Part shown: in pieces, positions 50,748-60,171 of the stretch
Numbering within the stretch: position 1 is the first letter of the stretch
Layout: each line of letters starts with the position of its first letter
Translations under genes and position numbers: made by a program
Assembly: GCA_002591745.1 (NCBI GenBank)
Contig: PDLQ01000005.1
Span: 157,778 to 221,777, forward strand
Reading direction: 5' to 3'
Length of the DNA stretch: 64,000 bases
From: Lewinellaceae bacterium SD302
GTDB taxonomy: Bacteria; Bacteroidota; Bacteroidia; Chitinophagales; Saprospiraceae
Notes under the pieces: generated by a model
The model's input: only the letters and a program-made list of their open reading frames with translations
Database searches by the model: none
Told to the model about the DNA's origin: nothing

Positions 50748-52268
50748 TCAACGCAGAATCCGATGAACGCTCATACCCTGGTGGGTGAATAGGGCAGGCC
50801 CCAGTCTTTCGACCAACCACTTACGCTTAATCAGTACTTCTGGCCGAATGATCACGACGTAGTCGATCGCAGGGCGAAGATAATGCCATTTTACGGCCTC
50901 AGGATCATCTACCAGATAATCTGACCAACCTTTACGTTTAAAGTAGTATAGACCAACGTTTGGAGAGTTGTCCGGAATCATCAGCACTTTGGCCTCCTTA
51001 TCAATTCCAAATTCAGCAAAACGCTGAGCGAATTCAGTGGAAGGATCTAGCGGCGGTACTTTCGTGGCGGTCATTTCATAGCGAGGGTCAAGTTTACGTG
51101 GTACGTAGCTGAATGAAAAAAGGAGTAATGACAGACCGAGTATAACCGTACTGTACTTAACCCATTTGTATCTGAAAAAAGCGGCGTAATAACGCAAGCC
51201 TAAAATAGCGGCTAATAGGAATGGTAGAATTAGCGTGAGTGCGTAATAATCGTGGCCATAAAAGGCGGAATAGAAAAGTAAAATATAAACAACAGCCCCA
51301 CCTAAAGCAAGTAGTACCGGAAGACCGATCGACTCTTTCCTGGCTTTAGGATGCAATAACCAACCAGCGGTCAGCAGTAAAAATAGGATCCAGAAAGTAT
51401 CTTCAAAAGCAAGCCTGCGGTGGCTCAGGAATAGATCTTTGGTGGCAAGCGCCAAATGAGTAGAATCGAGTTCCCAAATTGGTAATATACCCTGTAAATT
51501 GGCTTGGTTACCGAAACGGCCGTTGTAGGCATCCACGTATAAAAGGTAGCCGATAAAGATGCTGAAAAATAAAACTTGCAGTAATAGCCAATACTTGCGA
51601 TAAGCGGCGGTCTTAAATAATCGAATTCCTTCCGCTATACTGATCGCAACAAAATGAAGCCCTTCTGAAGGTTTAAGGAGCGCGGCAAATAAGATAAGCG
51701 CACCAGCCAGATAAAGCTTGGAAATGCCTCCGTCACTATTTTTGTTATTGAAGGGAAGACGAAACTGAAAGTAAAACCACCACCCGATAATCGCGAGACT
51801 GATGGCTGGGACATTAGGTATAGCACTAAAAGAATAGTAAAGTACCAATGGCGAAGCAGTTAGTAAAATAGGTGCTATCAAGGCCAACCAACGATCGCCG
51901 GTCAGCAAGTGTCCGATCTTGTAGAGGTGGTATACGCCCGTGAGGAAAATCAGTAAGTGCAGTCCCCGCAACCAGCCGTCATGAAACCCGAAAATTTTGC
52001 TCCACTGTCCTACCAGCCAATATAAAATCGGTAATTCACTAATCACTCGTCCGTTTTCCCCGGTCAGATTGAAGACCTGGGGGCGCCAAAATGGCTCGGA
52101 TCCCGCGTAAAAGTTATAAAACTGGGCCGCTGAGTCTGCTTGGCGCCAGGCGTGGACAGCAAATGGTGGATAGTCGATAAATTCGTGGACTCTACCCAGG
52201 TACAGAAATACGAGAACGGTAGCTAGCAAGAAAATGAGTGGTAAATATTTTCTCACTCGAATATCCAT
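50748..52268 (-). CDS. GT39/PMT-like membrane glycosyltransferase
   Basis: A 506-residue polytopic protein with about ten to eleven TM helices and the ArnT/PMT layout. The first extracytoplasmic loop is FAVHAWRQADSAAQFYNFY with the acidic/His patch, followed by ISELPILYWLVGQW. TM helices include WLALIAPILLTASPLVLYYS and YYALTLILPFLLAAILGLRY. A C-terminal soluble portion follows (DKEAKVLMIPDNSPNVGLYY). Such enzymes transfer sugars from polyprenyl phosphate at the outer face of the inner membrane. Substrate unknown. A repeat core lies 38 bases before the ATG. Confidence 0.82.
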   Translation of the reverse strand: MDIRVRKYLPLIFLLATVLVFLYLGRVHEFIDYPPFAVHAWRQADSAAQFYNFYAGSEPFWRPQVFNLTGENGRVISELPILYWLVGQWSKIFGFHDGWLRGLHLLIFLTGVYHLYKIGHLLTGDRWLALIAPILLTASPLVLYYSFSAIPNVPAISLAIIGWWFYFQFRLPFNNKNSDGGISKLYLAGALILFAALLKPSEGLHFVAISIAEGIRLFKTAAYRKYWLLLQVLFFSIFIGYLLYVDAYNGRFGNQANLQGILPIWELDSTHLALATKDLFLSHRRLAFEDTFWILFLLLTAGWLLHPKARKESIGLPVLLALGGAVVYILLFYSAFYGHDYYALTLILPFLLAAILGLRYYAAFFRYKWVKYSTVILGLSLLLFSFSYVPRKLDPRYEMTATKVPPLDPSTEFAQRFAEFGIDKEAKVLMIPDNSPNVGLYYFKRKGWSDYLVDDPEAVKWHYLRPAIDYVVIIRPEVLIKRKWLVERLGPALFTHQGMSVHRILR

Positions 52269-52305
52269 TCCAGGTGATCTTTTTTTAGCAAGTAAGCTAA
52301 GTTTT

Positions 52306-52325
52306 TGGCTGCCAAAGTAGCAGTG
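52306..52325 (-). repeat. TGCTACTTTG-core repeat copy upstream of the GT39-like gene
   Basis: Exact core at 52313-52322 (minus) with flanks CAC and GCAGCCA. CTGC and GCAG within it can pair. It is 37 bases before the ATG at 52268. Confidence 0.8.
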
Positions 52326-52347
52326 TAGCAGGTTTTGAGTGCATTGC

Positions 52348-55053
52348 CTAGTCCTCTTCCAAAACCGCCTTCAACTCATTCAACTTCATCATACAGTCGA
52401 TCGGGGTCATCTGATTGATGTTGAGGTCTTCGATCAGGGCTTTAAGTTTGCCGGCCGTGGGGTCGTGGGTCTCAAAAATGCTCATTTGCAAAGCCGTGGC
52501 CGCCAGTCCGTTGGTCGCGGAGCGTTTGGCGCTGGCGTTTTCAATCGGCACTGCTACTTTGCCAGTCCCCTCATTGCTACTATCATCACTACCATTATTA
52601 TTCCTAAGCTCTCCGATGTGCTGTTGTTCCAACTGCTGGAGAATCTCGTTGGCGCGGTTAACGATGGTGTCGGGCATACCCGCCATGCGGGCCACGTGGA
52701 TCCCGAAACTGTGCTGACTGCCACCGGGAACGAGTTTGCGCAGAAAGAGGATCTTGTTGCCGATCTCCTTAATGGAGACATTGTAATTGTGAATCCGGGG
52801 AAGCTGCTCGCCCAGTTCGTTTAATTCGTGGTAGTGAGTAGCGAAGAGTGTTTTGGGTCTTACCTGACCGTTGTTGTGCAGGAACTCGGCGATTGCCCAG
52901 GCGATGCTGATACCATCGAAGGTGCTGGTACCCCGGCCGATCTCGTCCAACAGGATGAGACTGCGATCGGTGATGTTGTTCATGATGCTGGCCGTCTCGT
53001 TCATTTCCACCATAAAAGTCGACTCCCCGCTACTGATGTTGTCGCTGGCTCCTACTCGGGTGAAGATGCGGTCAACCAGCCCCAGGTCTGCGCTCGTGGC
53101 CGGGACGTAGCTGCCCATTTGAGCCAGCAGGCAGATGAGGGCGGTTTGGCGCAGGAGGGCCGATTTACCCGCCATGTTCGGTCCGGTAATGAGAATGATC
53201 TGCTGTTCGTCGCGGTCCAACTGTACGTCGTTGGGGACGTACTGCTCGCCGATGGCTAATTGTTGCTCAATAACCGGGTGACGGCCGCCCTTGATATCGA
53301 TGCCATAGCCTTCGTTGAGGCTGGGCCGTACGTACTGGTGGCGGTTGGCCAGCTTGGTGAAACTCAGCAGACAATCCAGCCGGGCAATGTGAATGGCGTT
53401 GGCCTGTACGGGCGCGATGAAGTCCTGGAGAAACAGTAGTAAGTCCATATAGAGCTCCTGCTCCCTTTGCAGAATACGGTCTTCGGCGTTGAGGATCTTG
53501 TTCTCCAGTATCTTGAGTTCCTCGGTGATGTAGCGCTCGGCATTGGTGAGGGTTTGCTTGCGCGTCCACTCTTCCGGGGCTTGGTCTTTGTATTTGTTGG
53601 TGACTTCCAGATAGTAGCCGAAAACATTATTAAAGCCAATTTTCAGGCTGCTGATGCCGGTGCGTTCAGCTTCCCGTTGCTGAATACCGGCCAGGCGCTG
53701 CTTACCATTTTTAGTGATGTCGCGCAATTCGTCCAGTTCGGCATCGAAACCATCGGCAATCACGCCACCCTTATTGAGGTTGACGGCTGGTTCGGCCATC
53801 AGGCGCAGGTCGATCTCTTCGCACAGCGCCGGTAGCCCATCCAGTTTGGCTACCAGGGATTGCAGACCAACATGACCGCTTTCGGTTAACTGCTCCTTCA
53901 ACGGACCAATGATGCAAAGTGCTTTGCTGAGCTGGCGAATCTCCCGGGGGCTGATTTTGCCCAGCGGCACTTTGGAAATGAGCCGTTCCAGATCGCCGAT
54001 CTGTTGGAGCGAGGTGTCCGTATCCTGAAGTAGGGGAGCGTCGGCCTGAAAAGCGGCGATCACTTCCTGGCGGGCCTGGATGGCATCCAGTTCCTTGAGG
54101 GGCAATACGACCCATTTGCGGAGCAGGCGGCCACCCATGGGGGTTACGGTATGATCCAGTACCCGCAACAGTGGTACACCGGTTTCGTGGGGGCTATGGA
54201 CCAATTCCAGGTTGCGAATGGTGAAGCGGTCCAGCCAGACGTAACGATCGTTGGCCAGCCGTCCGATACGATTGACGTGCTGGAGATTTCTGTTCTCCGT
54301 GGTTTCCAGGTAGTGCAGCACCCCACCGGCGGCAATCTGGGCCAATTCCATTTCTTCAATTCCAAAACCCTTGAGAGAGGCCGCTTTGAAGTGATTGAGC
54401 AATTTTTCACGACCGTAATCCCTGGTATAAATCCACTCGTCCTGGGGCGTGAGGTAGAAGCGGTCGCCGTAGCGTTGCTGGAATTCCTTTTTGCGGTCCT
54501 TGCCGAGGATGATCTCCTTGGGTTCGAAACTTTGCAGGAGTTTATCTACGTAATCAGGACTGCCCTGAGCGACTAAGAATTCTCCCGTACTGATGTCGAG
54601 CAGAGCCAGTCCGTTGGCGGCGTTTCTGCCGGTACCGAAAGCGAGACTGGCCAGGAAGTTGTTACTCTTTTGAGTCAGTAATTTGTCATCCACGGCCAGT
54701 CCGGGGGTAACAATTTCGGTAACGCCCCGCTTGACGATCTTTTTCTCTTTGCTGGGCTTTTCCAGCTGTTCACAGATGGCGACGCGAAAGCCGGCCTGTA
54801 CGAGCCTGGGCAGATAATTATCCAGGCTATGGTAGGGGAACCCAGCTAGTTCAACGTCGCTGCCTCCGTTGTTTCTACTCGTCAGGATGATGCCTAACAC
54901 CTGGGCGGCCTTCACGGCATCTTCACCAAAAGTTTCGTAGAAATCACCTACCCTGAACAACAACAAGGCGTCGGGGTGCTTGGCCTTCACCTGATTGTAC
55001 TGGGCCATTAGCGGGGTGACCTTCTTGCTCTTTTTTTTCGTCGCTTTCGCCAT
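52348..55053 (-). CDS. mutS: DNA mismatch repair protein MutS
   Basis: MutS recognises mismatches and hands over to MutL. The 901 residues include the mismatch-binding wedge LLLFRVGDFYETFGEDA (Phe-x-Glu), the lever/clamp, and the ATPase: Walker A in ITGPNMAGKSALLRQ, Walker B in ILLDEIGRGTSTFDG, FATHYHELNEL. The length is slightly above E. coli MutS (853). The C-terminal linker after the ATPase holds GTGKVAVPIENA, partly encoded by a repeat copy. No mutL is nearby. gldK is upstream on the same strand but a perfect 26-bp terminator separates them. Confidence 0.98.
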   Translation of the reverse strand: MAKATKKKSKKVTPLMAQYNQVKAKHPDALLLFRVGDFYETFGEDAVKAAQVLGIILTSRNNGGSDVELAGFPYHSLDNYLPRLVQAGFRVAICEQLEKPSKEKKIVKRGVTEIVTPGLAVDDKLLTQKSNNFLASLAFGTGRNAANGLALLDISTGEFLVAQGSPDYVDKLLQSFEPKEIILGKDRKKEFQQRYGDRFYLTPQDEWIYTRDYGREKLLNHFKAASLKGFGIEEMELAQIAAGGVLHYLETTENRNLQHVNRIGRLANDRYVWLDRFTIRNLELVHSPHETGVPLLRVLDHTVTPMGGRLLRKWVVLPLKELDAIQARQEVIAAFQADAPLLQDTDTSLQQIGDLERLISKVPLGKISPREIRQLSKALCIIGPLKEQLTESGHVGLQSLVAKLDGLPALCEEIDLRLMAEPAVNLNKGGVIADGFDAELDELRDITKNGKQRLAGIQQREAERTGISSLKIGFNNVFGYYLEVTNKYKDQAPEEWTRKQTLTNAERYITEELKILENKILNAEDRILQREQELYMDLLLFLQDFIAPVQANAIHIARLDCLLSFTKLANRHQYVRPSLNEGYGIDIKGGRHPVIEQQLAIGEQYVPNDVQLDRDEQQIILITGPNMAGKSALLRQTALICLLAQMGSYVPATSADLGLVDRIFTRVGASDNISSGESTFMVEMNETASIMNNITDRSLILLDEIGRGTSTFDGISIAWAIAEFLHNNGQVRPKTLFATHYHELNELGEQLPRIHNYNVSIKEIGNKILFLRKLVPGGSQHSFGIHVARMAGMPDTIVNRANEILQQLEQQHIGELRNNNGSDDSSNEGTGKVAVPIENASAKRSATNGLAATALQMSIFETHDPTAGKLKALIEDLNINQMTPIDCMMKLNELKAVLEED
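52549..52568 (+). repeat. TGCTACTTTG-core repeat copy inside mutS
   Basis: Exact core at 52552-52561 followed by CCAGTCC, antisense to mutS. It encodes the variable TGKVAVP linker after the ATPase. Confidence 0.8.
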
Positions 55054-55087
55054 GGGGTGAAGATAGGGAGTTAGTCTGGTAGTCTAT

Positions 55088-55144
55088 GTCTAAAAACAGA
55101 AAACCCCATTCCGATAACCGGAATGGGGTTTTCTGTTTTTAGAC
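55088..55144 (-). terminator. Strong terminator between gldK and mutS
   Basis: A perfect 26-base inverted repeat with a 5-base loop (core CCCCATTCCG / CGGAATGGGG) bordered by A and T runs. It works as a terminator in either direction and isolates mutS from gldK. Confidence 0.9.
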
Positions 55145-55153
55145 GTATTCAGT

Positions 55154-56383
55154 CTAGAAGTCGTTGATACTCCGTCCCATAAAGGATACTACGTTACGGA
55201 AGCCTACGTAAGACTTGGTAGTGTCCTGGTACTCGTAAGAGCGGGTACCGGTCTGCAGGTAAAAGCTGATGTCTTTCCAGCTACCGCCGCGTACAACTTT
55301 ACGCTTCATGGCGATTGGATCGTCCTCTTTGGCATCGTAGCGGATGTCAGAGTTCATATCGTGGACGAAAGAGTTGGCATTTTCGTAGAAAGCGGAAACT
55401 GTCCACTCGGCTACGTTACCACTCATGTTGTAAAGACCGTAATCGTTGGGGTAGTAAGCGTCAACGGGTACGGTGTACTGTCCACCGTCTTCGGGGTAGT
55501 TACCACGGCCGGGCTTGAAATTAGCCAGCAGACAACCTTTGGCGTTGCGGGTGTAAGGACCACCCCAAGGGTATGGAGCATTCTCACGACCGCCACGGGC
55601 AGCGTATTCGAATTCGTACTCGGTGGGCAGACGGAACTCCTCGGTGAGGATGTCGTTGTATTGATTCCACAGGGAAGTACGCCAGTAGCTGAAGGCGTTG
55701 GCCATATCCCAGCTTACACCAACTACGGGGTAGTCGTCGAAGGCAGGGTGCCAGAAGTAATTCCGCGTCATCGGCTCATTGTAGCTGTAAGCGAAGTCAC
55801 GAACCCAAACCATGGTATCGGGGTAGATATTGATGGTGTGCTCCTCTACGTAGTCGAGAATAGAGTTCTCGCCGATCCGGGATTTGGCAGCTTCTTTCCA
55901 GTCAACCGTCTTGTAGTTGTACTCGAACAATTCAGTGTTCGTCATCTTACGGCCGGCCAAATCACCTTCCAGGTACATATCTTCCAGTACCGGGTCGGTC
56001 CAGTCGATCTCTACTTCCCAGTCCAGGCGCTCTTCACCGTCATCTCCGGTGTAGTAGGCACCAACCATATCCAGGGCAATGGAATCCTTCACCCATTTGT
56101 AAAATTGGCGGTACTCATTGTTACTGATCTCGGTTTCGTCCATGTAGAAGCCACTAATGGAGATTTGTTTCGGACGTTGGATGAACGTTCCGGTGATGTC
56201 CTGGTCGCTGTTACCAACGTGAACGACGCCGGGGCGCACGTAAACCATTCCATAAGGATTCATTCCCTTCCAGTCAGGGCGGTCCAGTACACCGGTGAGT
56301 TCGCCGGATTCGCGGCGACCACAAGAACTCAGTATGAGCATAACGGCGAAAAAGGACAGGGATACTTTTAGTAAATTCTTCAT
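55154..56383 (-). CDS. gldK: GldK-like gliding/T9SS lipoprotein (FGE-sulfatase fold)
   Basis: A 409-residue lipoprotein with signal VMLILSSC. The body is a formylglycine-generating-enzyme/EgtB-type domain: MVYVRPGVVHVGNSDQDI, FYMDETEISNNEYRQFYKWV, YPVVGVSWDMANAFSYWRT, FRLPTEYEFEYAARGG, MSGNVAEWTVSAFYE and VVRGGSWKD. These match GldK/PorK, the outer ring subunit of the type IX secretion system. The usual partners gldL, gldM and gldN do not follow. mutS is next. A PorP/SprF-family gene lies upstream on the same strand. GldJ or another paralogue cannot be excluded. Confidence 0.82.
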   Translation of the reverse strand: MKNLLKVSLSFFAVMLILSSCGRRESGELTGVLDRPDWKGMNPYGMVYVRPGVVHVGNSDQDITGTFIQRPKQISISGFYMDETEISNNEYRQFYKWVKDSIALDMVGAYYTGDDGEERLDWEVEIDWTDPVLEDMYLEGDLAGRKMTNTELFEYNYKTVDWKEAAKSRIGENSILDYVEEHTINIYPDTMVWVRDFAYSYNEPMTRNYFWHPAFDDYPVVGVSWDMANAFSYWRTSLWNQYNDILTEEFRLPTEYEFEYAARGGRENAPYPWGGPYTRNAKGCLLANFKPGRGNYPEDGGQYTVPVDAYYPNDYGLYNMSGNVAEWTVSAFYENANSFVHDMNSDIRYDAKEDDPIAMKRKVVRGGSWKDISFYLQTGTRSYEYQDTTKSYVGFRNVVSFMGRSINDF

Positions 56384-56424
56384 TCTAGATTATCCGAGTT
56401 TACGGCAGGTTATTCAAAACGATG

Positions 56425-56456
56425 TAAAGATAGCGGCAGGACCCACTTATTTCCAA
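56425..56456 (-). promoter_or_regulatory. Promoter of gldK
   Basis: TTG (56456-56454), 21 bases, then TATCTTTA (56432-56425; one mismatch to TAnnTTTG). The leader is about 35 bases. The gap 56457-56665 is otherwise empty. Confidence 0.55.
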
Positions 56457-56665
56457 GTTTTCGACTGACGGGAAACAACGTTTAACACTATTGTTGCCCA
56501 TAAATCGCTTCGGGCCGGCAAATATACGCTAATGGCCCGAGAGTGACGATTAAAAATCGCCGCCCATTTCTGTGACTAGTTTGAATCTGAGTAGTAAAAA
56601 GAGTAGACAGCAAATCGTAAAAACCCGTCCGTAAGATATAAAGACCAACCAGAATAGGAAAATTG

Positions 56666-57757
56666 TTACTCTTTAGTACGGGGATTATAGATAATAGGTG
56701 GTGGCGATCCAGCACCGATCGGTGTCCCCAATCGGTAGCCAATGACTACTTCGTGGGTTCCGGATTGCACGTCGCGCAGGCCGGAAAGCGACAGATCATA
56801 GGCGTAAGCCAGTGTAATTTTGGGGCTTACCTTTAAGCCAGCCAAGAGTACAACGGCGTCCAAAGTGGATTCATTGTATCCCCGAACACTAGTTCCTAAA
56901 AAAATATTTTCATCACGCTGAAAAACGGCCGAAAGTTCCGCTTGGGTCTGTACCCCGTCATTACGCACCAGAGCCGAAGGAATGAACTGCCAACTGCCAA
57001 AAATATCCATTGTATAGCGGACAAAGAGATTGTATTGCCGTGCCAAAGTCCAGTCTAATGACTCTAATTCGACCACCGGAGCGTTCAGGTGAAGGGCAGA
57101 AATACCAACTTCCAGTTGTTCTCCTTTGTAGTACAGGCCCGCGCCAAGCGAAAACTGACTACTCGTTAATTCGCCGTTGGGCAGCAGGTCGTCGTTGTGC
57201 ACCAGCACGTTCTGGGGCGGGTCATAAGTACCATCCGGCGTACGTAGACGATCCCCGAACAGGCGCAGCTGATTCATCCGGGCGTTTACGCCAAGCGAGA
57301 ATTTATTTTTCCCCCGGGTCAGCTGGTAATTATAGGCCACCCCAAAGCGGGAATAACGCCGTGCACCCAATTCATCGATCTCTCCCGCAAAGCCGATTCC
57401 GCTATTAATGATGTTCAGCGGCAGGTGGGCGCTGATCCGCTGCCCCACCGGATTACCGGGCAGTCCCGTCCATTGGGCCCGGTAAGCTCCCGTAGCGACC
57501 AAAGTGTTTTCCAGGCCGGCGGCAGCGGGGTTGAGCTGTACCGGATCCAGCATGTACAGACTGTATTGAGGCAATTGTTGGGCAGATAATGGCTGCCAAA
57601 GTAGCAGTGTGAACAACCAGCCAAAGGCGAATGGCTTCCGAACCGACCAGTTAACATCACTCTCCTTAACGAACCAAATTTTTCTGACGGCCAGAGCCGC
57701 GACAAAGCTGATTAGCGCAGTTCTGGAAGAACGTTCGAGACGGAATATTCTGGTCAT
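56666..57757 (-). CDS. PorP/SprF-family type IX secretion membrane protein
   Basis: A 363-residue outer-membrane barrel of the PorP/SprF family. After the signal region (FGWLFTLLLWQPLSAQ) come the family marks QYSLYMLDPVQLNPAAAG, GLPGNPVGQRISAHLPL, NSGIGFAGEIDELG and the C-terminal GTHEVVIGYRLG. Such proteins anchor secreted adhesins or cooperate with the T9SS. The only start I see is ATG 57757, which gives an unusually long N-region (about 40 residues) before the hydrophobic core. Part of the signal core is encoded by a repeat copy. gldK lies downstream on the same strand. Confidence 0.9.
   Translation of the reverse strand: MTRIFRLERSSRTALISFVAALAVRKIWFVKESDVNWSVRKPFAFGWLFTLLLWQPLSAQQLPQYSLYMLDPVQLNPAAAGLENTLVATGAYRAQWTGLPGNPVGQRISAHLPLNIINSGIGFAGEIDELGARRYSRFGVAYNYQLTRGKNKFSLGVNARMNQLRLFGDRLRTPDGTYDPPQNVLVHNDDLLPNGELTSSQFSLGAGLYYKGEQLEVGISALHLNAPVVELESLDWTLARQYNLFVRYTMDIFGSWQFIPSALVRNDGVQTQAELSAVFQRDENIFLGTSVRGYNESTLDAVVLLAGLKVSPKITLAYAYDLSLSGLRDVQSGTHEVVIGYRLGTPIGAGSPPPIIYNPRTKE
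57590..57609 (-). repeat. TGCTACTTTG-core repeat copy in a PorP/SprF signal peptide
   Basis: Exact core at 57597-57606 on the coding strand, encoding TLLLWQPL just before the signal cleavage site. Both CAC and GCAGCCA flanks are intact. Confidence 0.8.
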
Positions 57758-57771
57758 ATATTTTTATTCAT

Positions 57772-57839
57772 TGGAGTACGCCGCTCTCCGAGCGGCTAGA
57801 ATAATGTCGTGCAAGCCGCTCGGAGAGCGGCGTACTCCA
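57772..57839. repeat. Perfect 26-bp inverted repeat
   Basis: TGGAGTACGCCGCTCTCCGA continuing GCGGCT is followed by a 16-base loop and its exact complement. There is no T-tract. It separates the PorP/SprF start from the DUF255 gene stop and may be a REP-like element or a structural terminator. Confidence 0.9.
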
Positions 57840-57902
57840 TAGCCTTGAAAATAGCCCTCATCCTCCAACGAGAATCAGCGGTTATGGTTCGGCCGTGACG
57901 GA

Positions 57903-59900
57903 TCACAACTTCAATTGTTCTAAACTAGATACCGGTAAACGGCAACTTTGGTTCTCGCACAGGTAAAATTGCAAATCTTTTTCATTGTAACGACCGGAAT
58001 GGCTCGGAATTTCATCGCTTTTGGTCTTTACCACGACGATCGAGAGGTTCGGCCGGTAAGTCGCCGCCACTTCCCGGGCTGCCTGCTCCGCTCCCGGGCC
58101 ACTAATCACCAGCTCCCGGTTCGCACTGCTTAGATGAAGCAACAGCCGGCCCAGGTTGGCAAAACTGGTCGGATACTTCAACACACTCTGGCCGATGGAG
58201 CTGAATTTTTCTTCGGCCAATTGGCGGTATTCCGGTTTTCCACTCAATTCGCTTAGCCGGTACAGAAGATGAAGAAGCTGGCCGTTGCCACTGGGTAAGG
58301 CATTGTCGTACAGGTCCAGGGTAACCACGGGTATTTCGGTTTCCTCGGGCGGCACCAGGTAGTACAGGCCGCCCGGACCGCCGCCAAAGCGCTCCAGGAT
58401 CTCGTTGACGGATTTTTCCGCCGCTTCCACCAGCGACCAGTCGTAGGTGATATTATAAAGGTCTAGCCGGGCGGTGTTCAGGGCCGTAAGATCGTCCAGG
58501 AAAGCTTTTTGGCCGCGCTGACCGTCCTTGGCATTTCGATACCAGTGCCCGGCTTCGTCCTGGAGCAGAGTGGATAGCCCGTCGTAGGCATTCAGGGCTA
58601 ATTCTTTCAAAGATTCGACATTGCTACTTTGATAGCCATAACAAAGGCCCGAGATTATCAGCGCGTTCCACTGAAGAATTACCTTTTCATCACGCCCGGG
58701 GCGAATCCGCTTACTCCTTTCCTTTAGCAGTTTACTTTGGAGCTTGATCCACAACTCCAACTGCTCCGTGGATAATGGGGTGGAGCGGTACAGGATATTC
58801 GTCTGCTCTTCTTCCCAATTACCGGCCTCGGTGACCCCGAAGTACCCGCTTAATAGCTCCCACTCTTCCGGGCTGACCAAATTCTTCAACTCCGCCCCGG
58901 ACCACACGTAAAACTTCCCTTCCACGCCTTCGCTGTCAGCATCGAGGGCGGCGTAAAAAGCACCTTGGGGATGTAGCATTTCTGCTCGTAGCCAGTCGAC
59001 TGTTTCCTGAATAGCGGATGCATAGATAGCTTTGGGGCGGCTCAGTTGGAGTTTACCCATCAGGCGCAGAAGCAGGGCGTTGTCGTAGAGCATTTTTTCA
59101 AAGTGGGGCACCCGCCAGGCTCCGTCGACGGTATAGCGGGCGAAACCACCCCGTAGTTGGTCGTAGATGCCACCGGAGATCATGGACTGTACGGCGTGTT
59201 CCACCAACTGAATGGAGGCCTCGTCCTGACGCAGCAGGCCATAGTCGAGCAAAAGTTCCAGGGATTGACTCATCGGAAATTTCGGGGCACCACCGAAGCC
59301 ACCGCGACGCAGGTCATAGCGCTGTTTGAGCTGGCCGATCATACGGTCGATGGAATCATGGCTGTACAATTCGTCTACATCGCTTTCACCGATGAACAAT
59401 CCGCTGCTCTCTACTATGCCCGCCGTGATCTTGGCGGCCTGCTCTTCCAGGGCAGCCTGGTCTTTTTGCCAGAGGGTCGCGATTCTTTCCAGTAACTCAC
59501 GCCAGCCCGGTCGGTTATGGGCCGAACGCGGCGGAAAATAAGTGCCGGCGTAGAAGGGTTTGCCGTCGGGCAATAAAAAAGCATTCAGCGGCCAGCCGCC
59601 GCCGCCGGAGATTGCCTGACAAGCCTCCATATAAAGGTTGTCGACGTCGGGCCGTTCCTCCCGGTCCACTTTGATACAGACGAAGTGTTCGTTCATGTAA
59701 GCCGCCACGGCTTCGTTTTCAAAACTCTCCCGTTCCATAACGTGGCACCAATGGCAGGTGCTGTAGCCAATGCTGACGATAACGGGTTTGTTCTCCGCTT
59801 TGGCCAGAGCCAGGGCTTCGGGCCCCCAGGGGTGCCAGTCGACGGGGTTGGCGGCGTGCTGAAGGAGGTAGGGGCTGGTTTGATGTTGGAGGCGGTTCAT
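57903..59900 (-). CDS. DUF255/YyaL-type thioredoxin-fold protein
   Basis: A 665-residue protein of the SSP411/YyaL family. The N-terminal thioredoxin-like domain (1-165) has [14 protein letters not shown] with the CxxC pair, [15 protein letters not shown] and [16 protein letters not shown]. The rest is an alpha/alpha toroid ([55 protein letters not shown]) resembling glycosidases or epimerases. Function is unproven. It is probably cytoplasmic, as no signal is seen. A repeat copy encodes SSNV. Confidence 0.92.
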   Translation of the reverse strand: MNRLQHQTSPYLLQHAANPVDWHPWGPEALALAKAENKPVIVSIGYSTCHWCHVMERESFENEAVAAYMNEHFVCIKVDREERPDVDNLYMEACQAISGGGGWPLNAFLLPDGKPFYAGTYFPPRSAHNRPGWRELLERIATLWQKDQAALEEQAAKITAGIVESSGLFIGESDVDELYSHDSIDRMIGQLKQRYDLRRGGFGGAPKFPMSQSLELLLDYGLLRQDEASIQLVEHAVQSMISGGIYDQLRGGFARYTVDGAWRVPHFEKMLYDNALLLRLMGKLQLSRPKAIYASAIQETVDWLRAEMLHPQGAFYAALDADSEGVEGKFYVWSGAELKNLVSPEEWELLSGYFGVTEAGNWEEEQTNILYRSTPLSTEQLELWIKLQSKLLKERSKRIRPGRDEKVILQWNALIISGLCYGYQSSNVESLKELALNAYDGLSTLLQDEAGHWYRNAKDGQRGQKAFLDDLTALNTARLDLYNITYDWSLVEAAEKSVNEILERFGGGPGGLYYLVPPEETEIPVVTLDLYDNALPSGNGQLLHLLYRLSELSGKPEYRQLAEEKFSSIGQSVLKYPTSFANLGRLLLHLSSANRELVISGPGAEQAAREVAATYRPNLSIVVVKTKSDEIPSHSGRYNEKDLQFYLCENQSCRLPVSSLEQLKL
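58619..58638 (+). repeat. TGCTACTTTG-core repeat copy inside the DUF255 gene
   Basis: Exact core at 58622-58631 followed by ATAGCCA, antisense to the gene. It encodes GYQSSNV in the toroid. Confidence 0.7.
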
Positions 59901-59951
59901 TTCTTGTAGACAAGATTTTGGCGGCTTGGTTGACTTTTAGATACTAGATAG

Positions 59952-60159
59952 CTTGCTCGCTTCGCTCGCTGAGTAGAAAGGATACGCCGTTCTTACGTGT
60001 GCGCCCATAGGAATAGACCTTTGTTTCGTCCTGGGCGAAACGTAGAATCGGCAGTAAATGATGAGCCAAGGGCAAATCTGGGGGCTGTTCCTACTGACGG
60101 TACGTGTCGCTTTTTGCAGTATTCTCCCGATAGGTATCGGGATGAGCAAAGCGAGCAAG
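59952..60159. repeat. 208-bp segment with inverted ends
   Basis: CTTGCTCGCTTCGCTC (59952-59967) and GAGCAAAGCGAGCAAG (60144-60159) are complements with one mismatch. Inside are two hairpins: GTTTCG/CGAAAC near 60028-60046 and TCCCGAT/ATCGGGA at 60125-60142. Non-coding; it looks like a MITE-type element. Confidence 0.6.
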
Positions 60160-60171
60160 TAGTCTGGCGTC

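Noticed and set aside
55361..56371. Plus-strand 336-codon ORF opposite gldK
   Set aside because: Antisense shadow; Val/Gly-rich translation typical of reverse-frame reading.
59937..60158. 73-codon minus-strand ORF
   Set aside because: Lies inside a repeat with inverted ends and has no coding features; its sequence follows from the palindromes.
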